Positions 1 through 7,284 of a stretch of 25,197 nucleotides of DNA are shown here, one piece after another. Location of the stretch: the NCBI GenBank assembly GCA_025453735.1, contig JALOPY010000001.1, positions 1 to 25,197 on the forward strand, given 5' to 3'. This DNA comes from a bacterium. GTDB taxonomy: Bacteria > Zhuqueibacterota > Zhuqueibacteria > Thermofontimicrobiales > Thermofontimicrobiaceae. The notes under the pieces are model-generated. The model was not told the origin of the DNA and searched no databases. It saw only the letters and a program-made list of their open reading frames with translations. Each line of letters starts with the position of its first letter. Position 1 is the stretch's first letter. Position numbers and translations under genes: made by a program.

Positions 1-207
1 TTTGATGTTGAAAATCCAAATCTGAAAATTTTTGACATTCACGGCAAAAAAATTAAAGAATTTGGAACTGTTCAAAACCAGGGAAAAGCATTTTTCTGGA
101 ATGGACTGGACGAAACGGGTCGTGAGGTTTTGCCCGGCGCGTATCTGTATATTTTCTCAGATAAAGTCAAAGCACTGGCACGGGGATGTGTCGTTGTTGC
201 ACGATAA
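1..207 (+). CDS. C-terminal end of an exported protein with a FlgD-like/Por-type tail domain (5' part outside window)
   Basis: An open frame runs from the first base to a TAA at 205-207, giving 68 residues with no start codon in the window. The residues fit the end of a FlgD-like Ig fold, as found in C-terminal tails of type IX or FCB-group exported proteins: a strand around KIFDIHGKKIKEF, then the hallmark WNGLDETGREVLPGAYLY (W-x-G-x-D-x-x-G-x-x-[VL]-x-x-G-x-Y). Such domains close large secreted or surface proteins, so the missing part is probably long. It lies 16 bp upstream of the next gene and is likely in the same operon. The fold assignment is from the visible motif. The identity of the whole protein cannot be told. 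Confidence 0.75.
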   Translation, partial: FDVENPNLKIFDIHGKKIKEFGTVQNQGKAFFWNGLDETGREVLPGAYLYIFSDKVKALARGCVVVAR

Positions 208-223
208 CATAATAGGTGTAACC

Positions 224-2029
224 ATGAAACAAATAATTTTGACAATAATTTTTTTAAGCATGATGATAAACCTTCCCGGTGAAGGCTACAGCCAGAACAT
301 CATTCGCACCAATCCGGCGGATGTGATGGATTCCCGGGCGTTGTTCATCAATCCCGCGATTTTGCCCTATCGAAACATGACATTCAACCTGGGAATGAAA
401 GTCTTTCACCTCGGTTTTTTGAGTGATAACAGCACGGGTTTGAATTACAGCTATAGCAGCAACAGCTTTCCCAATCTGTTGTTGGATAGAATTGGAGTTG
501 GGATCACACTGGAGAGCTTCAATACTCCCTATTTCAATACCGCAGGTTTAGGGGTTGCTTTTGCCTATTCTATTACTCCTGGTTTTTCTTTCGGAGTCAG
601 CGCGCATGGCAGCAACCTGAGTTACGATGTCAGTAAGTTTGATCTGGTCAATCCCGATGATCCGGTATTTCGAAATGGTGCGGGACAATGGAATGTGCGT
701 TTTGATGCGGGCTTGCTGGTGCGTCCGATGAACAATTTTGCGGTTGGGCTAAGCTGCAACAATCTCAATCGCCCCGACCTTTCTTTGGTCAATGATGGCG
801 CAAAAATTCCGATTGAATTAAATTTTGGAATCAAACAATATTTTAAAATTTTTGGCGCATCGCTGTTCGGTCATTATGAAAATGAAGACGTGACGCTGGG
901 TTTTCTCTGTGAAGCGAATATCCAGAATAAAGGAATGATTCGAACCGGCTATTGCGATCGCTCGCTTATGATTGAAGGACAGCTTAACGTCGGGAGCGGC
1001 TTTGCGCTGAATTATCGCCTGGATTATCCGATTTACGAAGTAAATAATTTCAGCAGTGGCTCGCATGAGCTGGGAATCACCTGGAACATGCGACCGAATC
1101 CTGAATATTCATTTTCAGTACGCGCATCTGTCGATACAGTGCGATTAGTACGAGAAACCTCAAAGATAAGAATTAATAAACAGGAAGATCAACAACAAAT
1201 ATTTGACCAGATTGATGATCATGATTTGGAATTTTCTGGCGCGAGAACGAAGAAGGAGCAGGATATTCCAACCGCTGCATCATCCGGCATGTCGCTGGAT
1301 GACGTTTTTAACGAGAGCTTACCTTTCAGCAAATATCTCGATACTTATCGACAAAACTTTCAAGAGATTAGTGATAATATCAAATCATCGGGTCCGCACC
1401 TCAAAGTCGATATTTATTATCTCGACGCCACAACGGCTGAACGGGCTGTGATGATCAAAAATTATTTCTTAGATACGCTGAAGTTCAAAGAAAAAGATAT
1501 TCGGCTCCATCAAGAGGCGAATTCGAACGGCAATCACAGTACTCGAAAAGATAGCATAAAATCGCTATTAGAAAATTCAAATGATTGGGGCACTCCCAAA
1601 GAATACATTGAAATTTCAAGTGCGCCGATTGAGAATTTGGTTCCCGACAAAATTTATTTTCAAATCAATGCACCGAATATCGGACGGGTGACAAAATGGC
1701 GGATCCTGGTCACCAATATTTTAGGTGACCAAATTCACGAAATCAGCGGCTATCAAAATATTGAAAGAGAAGTGACATGGGATGGTTTTAAAAGAGATGG
1801 ATCAGCCGTGCCGGTCGGAAATTATTATTATCAATTTCAATATGTCATTGGCGGAGGCGATCGTTGGTTTCCCAAAAAGCCAGATATTCATCCGATCGTT
1901 TTTATCCAGGTGCGGCGTTCTAAAATCATTGAGCTGACAACCTCGGAGCTAATCCATTTAGATAAATTAAAAGAGGTTATTATCCGGCTGAAAAATCCCG
2001 CTGAGTCGGAGAATGCTCAAACTCCATAA
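224..2029 (+). CDS. PorP/SprF-like outer-membrane beta-barrel with C-terminal FlgD-like Ig domain
   Basis: This 601-residue protein starts at ATG 224, the codon followed directly by a signal peptide (MKQIILTIIFLSMMINLPG, cleavage probably near GYSQ-N). The same frame is open back to 32, but that stretch overlaps the preceding gene and is not signal-like. Residues about 30-298 look like a barrel: alternating aromatic/polar strands, an early NPA motif (residues 53-55), and a closing SGSHELGITW that resembles the end of PorP/SprF-family proteins. Residues about 398-472 (RAVMIKNYFLDTLKFKEKDI, then EYIEI) weakly resemble a degenerate OmpA-like fold. Residues 475-545 form a FlgD-like Ig domain with WDGFKRDGSAVPVGNYYY. 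PorP/SprF proteins are outer-membrane parts of type IX secretion/gliding systems. Its place ahead of motor genes suggests an outer-membrane partner of that motor. The barrel call is fairly safe, the family name less so. Confidence 0.6.
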   Translation: MKQIILTIIFLSMMINLPGEGYSQNIIRTNPADVMDSRALFINPAILPYRNMTFNLGMKVFHLGFLSDNSTGLNYSYSSNSFPNLLLDRIGVGITLESFNTPYFNTAGLGVAFAYSITPGFSFGVSAHGSNLSYDVSKFDLVNPDDPVFRNGAGQWNVRFDAGLLVRPMNNFAVGLSCNNLNRPDLSLVNDGAKIPIELNFGIKQYFKIFGASLFGHYENEDVTLGFLCEANIQNKGMIRTGYCDRSLMIEGQLNVGSGFALNYRLDYPIYEVNNFSSGSHELGITWNMRPNPEYSFSVRASVDTVRLVRETSKIRINKQEDQQQIFDQIDDHDLEFSGARTKKEQDIPTAASSGMSLDDVFNESLPFSKYLDTYRQNFQEISDNIKSSGPHLKVDIYYLDATTAERAVMIKNYFLDTLKFKEKDIRLHQEANSNGNHSTRKDSIKSLLENSNDWGTPKEYIEISSAPIENLVPDKIYFQINAPNIGRVTKWRILVTNILGDQIHEISGYQNIEREVTWDGFKRDGSAVPVGNYYYQFQYVIGGGDRWFPKKPDIHPIVFIQVRRSKIIELTTSELIHLDKLKEVIIRLKNPAESENAQTP

Positions 2030-2105
2030 TGAAATCATGGTATGCAATCTGAATCGATAACTATTCGATGGTGTGCGTACATCAGTTGAAGGAGAGATCG
2101 TTACA

Positions 2106-3758
2106 ATGAAAGTTATGACAGTATTAATCATTTTCATAATTATTTTGCATGTTGGGTTTTCATCTATAATGGTTTTTTCACAAGACGAGGAACCTGCGAG
2201 CCAGGTGAATGTTCCATCGTCCACAGATACGCTTGCAGCGGGACAATCAGGTCTGGATACTGGCAAAAGAGGTTTTTCAGTAGAAACGATGCTGGAGCTG
2301 CTAAAATTGTGTGAAGGAATCGGATATTTATTGATAATGGTTTTTGTTCTTGGAGTCTTATTTATTTTCCAGAAATGGTTTGTATTGCTCCGTGAGAAGC
2401 AAGATACCGAGAAGATACCCGTTGCTAAAATGAAAACGATGAGTTATGATGACATCCAAAAAATGTTCACCCATGTAAAAGACGCGAATCCTGATTCTGA
2501 TGATGACGACCAAAGTGAAAATAAAAATATCCCACTCCTGAAACGAATATTTCGAAGAAAGAAAGCATCAGCATTTCAATTGCTGTCAAAACTCTATAAA
2601 GTTTTTGAAAGTCAAAAATCAACCAGTTCATTCGTTGAAGAGACATCAAGCTATATTCAACATTTAAAAGATGGATTTAATCCATTTTTTACTCGTCTAT
2701 CGTTTTTCTCTGACACGGCTGGAGCTTTAGGCTTACTGGGAACAGTGTGGGGAATGTTTCTGGTGTTTTACAAGGGATCGCCGGATCCAGAAGATACGCT
2801 GCGCGGTATGGGAATCGCACTGGCAACGACGATTGTTGGATTAGTAATTAGTATTATCTTAAATTCATTTACAACAGTGATCAGCAATATCTTTGATAAA
2901 CACCTGGATTTTATCAAAAACATGTCCACCGCTTTTCAAGAGCGGTTGATGAAAGAAGAGGAAAAATACCCAATCAAAGCGCAACCTATCATTGTCGAAT
3001 CATCGGCAATTGCAGCGCGACCACAACAAATTCCCGAGATGTCGAAGCGAGAGGAAAAAGCCAAACACAAACCAATTCAGGAGGCATCTAAAGAACCAGC
3101 ACAACAACAAATCCTTAAAGGCAATCCTGCTGAGATCCGGATCAAAAAAGGCGATAACCAATCGGGCGAAGTGGGAACGAAGTTATCTGATCCGATTGTT
3201 GTTGAAGTGCTGGATTCAAAAGGCAATGCTCTGGAGAATGAGACAGTGGTTTTTAGCTCGGATGAAGGTTCTGGGGTTTTCTCAAATAATAGTCGCGTTC
3301 AAAAAATTCTTACCGATGAAGAAGGAATCGCCCAGACGAATTTTACGCTTGGTCGAACAAGCGGTGAAAAGACAATCCACGTTGCCGTTGAAGATAGCAA
3401 CAATCGTGGCATAAAACTGCTGGCAATCGCGAAACCAACTCCACCGACCAAGCTGATTGAATTGAAAGGTAATTATCAAACCGGGGAATTGGGAAAACGG
3501 CTGCCGTTGCCTTTTATCGTCGCGGTGCGGGATAAGTATGACAATCCGATTCAGCGCTATGAAATAAATTTTTCATTGAAAAAAGGAACCGGACGATTTC
3601 AGGATAGCCAGAATGCGCACTACGCCACCTATACGAATGAAGATGGCTTAGTCGAGGTTTATTTTATCATTGGCAACAATCGAGGTGGGCGAGAAATCGA
3701 AGCTGAAGCAAAAAAAGTGGAGCCATCAAAAATATTGTTTGAAGCATTTGCACAGTAA
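2106..3758 (+). CDS. ExbB/TolQ/MotA-family proton channel subunit with two C-terminal Big/Ig-like domains
   Basis: The protein has 550 residues. ATG 2106 is chosen because GGAGAG (2091-2096) lies 9 nt upstream and the hydrophobic leader begins there. Residues 1-25 are a signal or extra membrane segment; 70-92 is a first core helix; 95-200 is a charged loop with an Asp/Lys-rich stretch. The ExbB/TolQ core follows: residues about 203-226 with GLLGTVWGMFLVF, and about 236-262 with GMGIALATTIVGLVISI. These match the conserved second and third helices that form the proton path with ExbD/TolR. Residues 265-340 are polar and coil-like. Residues about 340-442 and 449-549 are two bacterial Ig-like (Big_1-type) repeats, each with an NPAEI- or PTKLIEL-like opening, DxxGNAL/DKYDNPI, and TDEEGIAQ/TNEDGLVEV. 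Standard ExbB proteins are about 240 residues and lack these. By family topology the C-terminus should be cytoplasmic, which is unexpected for Ig repeats. Confidence 0.85.
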   Translation: MKVMTVLIIFIIILHVGFSSIMVFSQDEEPASQVNVPSSTDTLAAGQSGLDTGKRGFSVETMLELLKLCEGIGYLLIMVFVLGVLFIFQKWFVLLREKQDTEKIPVAKMKTMSYDDIQKMFTHVKDANPDSDDDDQSENKNIPLLKRIFRRKKASAFQLLSKLYKVFESQKSTSSFVEETSSYIQHLKDGFNPFFTRLSFFSDTAGALGLLGTVWGMFLVFYKGSPDPEDTLRGMGIALATTIVGLVISIILNSFTTVISNIFDKHLDFIKNMSTAFQERLMKEEEKYPIKAQPIIVESSAIAARPQQIPEMSKREEKAKHKPIQEASKEPAQQQILKGNPAEIRIKKGDNQSGEVGTKLSDPIVVEVLDSKGNALENETVVFSSDEGSGVFSNNSRVQKILTDEEGIAQTNFTLGRTSGEKTIHVAVEDSNNRGIKLLAIAKPTPPTKLIELKGNYQTGELGKRLPLPFIVAVRDKYDNPIQRYEINFSLKKGTGRFQDSQNAHYATYTNEDGLVEVYFIIGNNRGGREIEAEAKKVEPSKILFEAFAQ

Positions 3759-3807
3759 TTGATACAATATCAGACTTATTATCAAATTATTTGACAAAAT
3801 ATAAAAA

Positions 3808-3852
3808 GCGAATTCCTCGATCAGTTGTTTTTTTCAGGATTAAGGGATTCGC
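3808..3852 (+). terminator. Inverted repeat between the ExbB-like and ExbD-like genes (possible attenuator)
   Basis: GCGAATTCC (3808-3816) pairs with GGATTCGC (3845-3852), leaving one bulged T and a loop of about 28 nt, and is followed by ATTTTCTT. The loop is long and the T-run interrupted, so it would be a weak terminator at best. It could set the ratio of channel to ExbD subunits or stabilise an mRNA end. Confidence 0.25.
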
Positions 3853-3877
3853 ATTTTCTTAATTAAGGGATTGAACT

Positions 3878-4294
3878 ATGTCTAAAGGTGGCATTATTAT
3901 TCGATTGATCGATATCGTACTGCTGTTGCTGTTTGGCTTTTTGATCGTTAGCGAAGTCAATCGAAAGAGTCCTGTAAAACTTCCGCAAAGCGATGTAAAA
4001 GTGAAGCGGGAGATAACCGAAGAAGAACTGCTGATTATTGGAATCAGAGCGGATAAATCATTGTACCTGGAAGGCGAGAATCGAGTTGTCCCAAGTTTGA
4101 CAGAATTGTATAACCTGATCACAATACGCAATCAAAGTTTTGAATCCTTGAACAGAAAATTTCGCGTTCGTATTCGTTCCGAGTGGAATTTGCCAATAAA
4201 ATATACCATGCAAATTGCGAATTTCTGTCGCAAGAATAACATTCCTGTTGGGATGGACATCCATAATGTGAGTTATAAAAGTTCTGGAAGTTAG
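3878..4294 (+). CDS. ExbD/TolR-like motor subunit 1
   Basis: The protein has 138 residues, the usual ExbD/TolR length. AAGGGA (3865-3870) sits 7 nt before ATG. A short cytoplasmic N-terminus leads into one membrane helix (about residues 6-26) carrying RLIDIVLLLLFGFL. The Asp at residue 12 is in the position of the essential proton-carrying Asp of ExbD/TolR. A periplasmic domain follows with the family pattern of a beta strand (LLIIGIRADKSLYLEG), a helix (LTELYNLITIRN), a strand (RVRIRSEW) and a helix (YTMQIANFCRKNNIP). It would form the ion path with the ExbB-like protein upstream and transmit force to the periplasm. Only 12 nt separate it from the second ExbD-like gene. Confidence 0.85.
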   Translation: MSKGGIIIRLIDIVLLLLFGFLIVSEVNRKSPVKLPQSDVKVKREITEEELLIIGIRADKSLYLEGENRVVPSLTELYNLITIRNQSFESLNRKFRVRIRSEWNLPIKYTMQIANFCRKNNIPVGMDIHNVSYKSSGS

Positions 4295-4306
4295 CTGAGA
4301 AAGATT

Positions 4307-4780
4307 ATGAAAAAAAGTGGTGGCAGCTTAATTATCCGTTTGATCGATGTTGTATTGCTCTTGTTATTGGGATTTTTGCTAATTAGCGACATCGTCCACA
4401 AAAGTCAAATCAAGCTTCCTGGACCAACCGGAACCAGCAGAAAGCAGGTGCAGGAACAAAAAATCCAAAACATTCATATCAATATTGTTGATGAAGATAC
4501 GACAATTGCAGGAATCGATCCTGAAAAAGAATATTCATTAATCAGATTAGCGCAGTTGCATTGTTACTACCTGGTTCAAGAGGATGACAAAATTTATCAC
4601 ATCCGCGACCTGGAAAAACTGGAGAAACATTTGATTTTGGCACAAGCTGCTTATGATTCAATTTCAGTGATTATTGACCCGCGTCCTAATTCCATCGTCC
4701 AGGGAACGATAAATCTAATTGATGTTTGTCGTAAATATGGATTTAAGCGGCGATTTCAATATAGCGAGGATTATGACTGA
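4307..4780 (+). CDS. ExbD/TolR-like motor subunit 2
   Basis: The protein has 157 residues. The membrane segment (about residues 8-28, IIRLIDVVLLLLLGFLLISD) is almost the same as in the preceding gene, including the proton-carrying Asp (residue 14) and the following KSxxKLP. The periplasmic part (about residues 45-150) has diverged and carries VIIDPRPNSIVQGTINLIDV, a recognisable ExbD-type strand-helix. This suggests a tandem duplication in which the channel-facing part stayed fixed and the periplasmic part specialised. Its TGA (4778-4780) overlaps the next ATG (4780-4782), so translation is probably coupled to the TonB-like gene. Confidence 0.85.
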   Translation: MKKSGGSLIIRLIDVVLLLLLGFLLISDIVHKSQIKLPGPTGTSRKQVQEQKIQNIHINIVDEDTTIAGIDPEKEYSLIRLAQLHCYYLVQEDDKIYHIRDLEKLEKHLILAQAAYDSISVIIDPRPNSIVQGTINLIDVCRKYGFKRRFQYSEDYD

Positions 4781-5796
4781 TGAAAGTTAAATTTGACACA
4801 TTAACCTGGGATCGGATTGATGAAGATCGTTGGATAACTGCATCGATAGCGACACTCATATTTTTGTTGCTGACGTTTTTGATTTTTAACTCAATCCAGA
4901 TCCCCCAAAATCCGAAAAAAGTCGCTATCACTGAAGAGATAGATTTTGTCAAACCAGAAGTCAAGAAAAAGGTCGTAGAAGAAAAAAAAATTGAGGAAAA
5001 AATCACTGAAGAAAAAATTACAGAAGAAGACCCAGAGATAATTCTGAATTTATTTATGAATACTCCAACCAACATTGAAAACCTGCCGCAAAATTTAAAA
5101 TTTGACACCGATTTTAAAATATTCGAAAAAGAGAATGCTTCAATTGAAGAGGCGCAAGCGATTACACAAATAGCAGACGGATTGCTGCTTGATAATACCG
5201 ATGTTGATCCAATAGATGTTCCCAAAGGCTTGAGCGCTGAATGGGCTGACAATAATGCTTCGACGACAATTATTACCCCGACAATTGGCAACAAAACCCT
5301 TAATGAAAATGTTGGAATCTCCACAACAATAAAAACTAAGACCCATCGGCTATCTAATGATTTTTCCGGCTTCAAAGGAAATATTGAATGGGAGAAATTA
5401 CTCGATCCCATTTTCGAGTGGATCCGAAAAAATGCCGGACCCATTGGAAGAGTTCCAACTTTCTTTATAACAGATAATGATCCAACTGCCAGAACGGCAA
5501 AAACGATTATTTCGATTGGTAATGTGCAGTATGAGTTGCTTTTAGCGAGCAAAGAAGAAAAACGCGAGCTTAAAATTTGCCTGGTCAATCTTGAAACTCA
5601 GGAATTTGTAAAACTCACGGATGTCGGTTTAACCCAGACCAGCAGCGTGTTTAATACTGGTCTGGTTCGACGACAGGATGATGGTGAAATTTTTAATTTT
5701 TCAAAAGGCACCTATCATAATGCAGATAATCCTAAGGCTCAGGAATTCATGAAAGTATTCTGGCAATGGGCAAAATCGGTGACAGGGAAAGGATAA
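4780..5796 (+). CDS. TonB-like inner-membrane-anchored periplasmic protein
   Basis: The protein has 338 residues. A short N-terminus (1-18) precedes one helix (about 19-39, ITASIATLIFLLLTFLIFNS). A Pro/Lys/Glu linker follows (about 42-85, with IDFVKPEVKKK and repeats of EEKI), then a polar middle part. The C-terminal domain, about 205-338, is of a kind I do not recognise; it contains TFFITDNDPTARTAKTIISI and ends FMKVFWQWAKSV. The layout (N-anchor, charged periplasmic linker, C-terminal domain) and the place directly after ExbB- and ExbD-like genes are those of TonB or TolA. No classical TonB C-terminal motif is visible, so the role of force transducer is inference from position and architecture. 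It overlaps the upstream stop by one base and is followed by a terminator-like hairpin. Confidence 0.6.
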   Translation: MKVKFDTLTWDRIDEDRWITASIATLIFLLLTFLIFNSIQIPQNPKKVAITEEIDFVKPEVKKKVVEEKKIEEKITEEKITEEDPEIILNLFMNTPTNIENLPQNLKFDTDFKIFEKENASIEEAQAITQIADGLLLDNTDVDPIDVPKGLSAEWADNNASTTIITPTIGNKTLNENVGISTTIKTKTHRLSNDFSGFKGNIEWEKLLDPIFEWIRKNAGPIGRVPTFFITDNDPTARTAKTIISIGNVQYELLLASKEEKRELKICLVNLETQEFVKLTDVGLTQTSSVFNTGLVRRQDDGEIFNFSKGTYHNADNPKAQEFMKVFWQWAKSVTGKG

Positions 5797-5825
5797 TTCT
5801 TTTGTTGACAGAAGAATTCTTTTAA
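5796..5825 (+). terminator. Candidate intrinsic terminator after the motor genes
   Basis: ATTCTTTTG (5796-5804) pairs with CAGAAGAAT (5809-5817) around a 4-nt loop TTGA, with one G-U pair, and is followed by TCTTTTAACT. A 9-bp AT-rich stem next to a T-rich tail fits a weak intrinsic terminator, which would partly separate the motor genes from the TPR array. Confidence 0.45.
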
Positions 5826-5879
5826 CTACCCCCCACATTTTTTTTTGATACAATAATTGCATTAATGCATAAAAACAAT

Positions 5880-5883
5880 AGGA
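5880..5883 (+). promoter_or_regulatory. Ribosome binding site deciding the start at 5892
   Basis: AGGA lies 8 nt before ATG 5892. The earlier in-frame ATG at 5865 has no such site and would put a polar stretch ahead of the signal peptide. Confidence 0.5.
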
Positions 5884-5891
5884 ATTGGACA

Positions 5892-7262
5892 ATGATCTCT
5901 AAGAGATTTCTATTTTTTATTGTTCCGCTTTTAATCATCGCAACAACAGGTATTGCTTCAAATGGTGCGCTGCAAGTTGCCGGAGCAGCAAAATCTATCA
6001 CGGCTATTGACACCACGATGTGGAAATACCTTTCTGCTTCGGATCGCTCGCAATGGACAATTAGCAAAGAAGATTCTGAAAAGGCATATCGGACCTATTT
6101 TGTGAATGGCGCGAAAGCGTTTCGCGACTTCACCATCCTGTCTCAAAAAATCGAAACGAAACGTGCAACAATCCAGGATATTGCAGATGACTTGATTAAA
6201 TGCTTATCTCAAGCTCGGGGCGAGTTTGAAAAAGGAATAAAACTCGATCCATTTAATAATTATCTTCGAACTGCAATCACAGCAGTCTATTTGAACCTGG
6301 ACCCGTTGTTAGCTTATAAAAATGATAATCCCAATCGACTGCAAATTCTGTTTAATAAAATCTATCTTGAGACCGATCCCTTAAAAAAAGCAGATCTATA
6401 TAATAAAATTGGCAAGATTTATTTTAATTATAAAAGCTGGGAAAAAGCTCGCGATAATTTCCAGTTGGCAGTAGCAAATATATTTGAAGGAGAAGTAACT
6501 GACATCGATACGGCAAAATTATTTGATAATATTTATTATCGCGGATATTCGCATCTGAAATTGTATGAGGACGAACCAGCATTGACATCATTCGAGAACG
6601 CCAGCATGATCGCCCCAACAGAGGATCAAAAAAAAGATCTGGCACGATGGATTGATTATATTAATTGGGATAAAGGAAACATACATGCCTCAGAACAGTA
6701 TCAAAATGCAAAAGCCTTTTATGCTGAAAAGAAATATGATGATGCTGAACGCGCCTATCTGGATCTTATCCAGATCGTTCAAACTGAGCATGCCAGAGAC
6801 GAAATAGCCTATCGCTTATCGATGGTTCAGTTTAATAATTTAGATAAAAAGCCAGAAGCTATCCAGCGATTATGGAATGTCGTAAAAACATTTTCACTGG
6901 ATGAAACGACAGGTGTACCAAACGAACCAACTCAAGCTGAATACTGGGAATCATATTGCAAAATGTGTCTTAATCTGGCAGCCAATAGTTTTTATGAAGA
7001 TAAAAAAACAGCATTTATTTATTTCCAAAAAGCCTCTCAAATCGAAAGCTCGATCCGCGGCAATGCATTTTTGAATCTTGCCATCATGTCTCTTAACAAC
7101 CCGGAGCTATGCTTGAATTTCTGTGATCGTTCATTTTCCTATATTGACAGATTGAATGAAAGCGATAAAAAAATGCTTTATAATACGTATTACAGAGCGT
7201 ATCAGCAAAAAGGTAATTTTGATGAAGCGATGAAGTGGTTTAAAAAATTCAATGAGATTTAA
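5892..7262 (+). CDS. TPR-type exported protein, array member 1 (no lipobox)
   Basis: The protein has 456 residues. The start at 5892 gives a clean signal peptide (MISKRFLFFIVPLLIIATTG) with no Cys, unlike all five paralogues after it, so it is probably released into the periplasm. Helical-hairpin repeats fill the rest: a KLDPFN motif at 117-122, a TPR-like unit LYNKIGKIYFNYKSWEKARD near 169-188, and APTEDQ near 241. The array signature INWDKGNIHASE is at 257-268, followed by KKYDDAERAYLDL. A C-terminal block (about 355-456) ends with GNFDEAMKWFKKF. TPR-like folds usually scaffold protein complexes. Its role with the upstream motor is inferred from position. It follows the candidate terminator at 5796-5825 and so may have its own promoter, though I see no convincing one. 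Confidence 0.7.
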   Translation: MISKRFLFFIVPLLIIATTGIASNGALQVAGAAKSITAIDTTMWKYLSASDRSQWTISKEDSEKAYRTYFVNGAKAFRDFTILSQKIETKRATIQDIADDLIKCLSQARGEFEKGIKLDPFNNYLRTAITAVYLNLDPLLAYKNDNPNRLQILFNKIYLETDPLKKADLYNKIGKIYFNYKSWEKARDNFQLAVANIFEGEVTDIDTAKLFDNIYYRGYSHLKLYEDEPALTSFENASMIAPTEDQKKDLARWIDYINWDKGNIHASEQYQNAKAFYAEKKYDDAERAYLDLIQIVQTEHARDEIAYRLSMVQFNNLDKKPEAIQRLWNVVKTFSLDETTGVPNEPTQAEYWESYCKMCLNLAANSFYEDKKTAFIYFQKASQIESSIRGNAFLNLAIMSLNNPELCLNFCDRSFSYIDRLNESDKKMLYNTYYRAYQQKGNFDEAMKWFKKFNEI

Positions 7263-7284
7263 TTATATCGGAAAGCTCAGTTCG

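Noticed and set aside
32..223. N-terminal extension of the PorP/SprF-like gene from an ATG at 32
   Set aside because: It overlaps the well-supported end of the preceding gene in another frame and would put 64 non-signal residues before a clear signal peptide at 224.
4743..5588. A 281-codon open frame on the minus strand
   Set aside because: It lies wholly over the ExbD2/TonB-like genes, is a low-complexity Ser/Val/Phe/Ile sequence typical of the antisense of a Lys/Glu/Asn/Asp-rich gene, and has no motif.
2106..5796. An ordinary TonB-ExbB-ExbD iron-uptake set
   Set aside because: There is no TonB-dependent receptor in the window, the ExbB-like protein is more than twice the normal length, there are two ExbD genes, and the TonB-like C-terminus is not the usual one.
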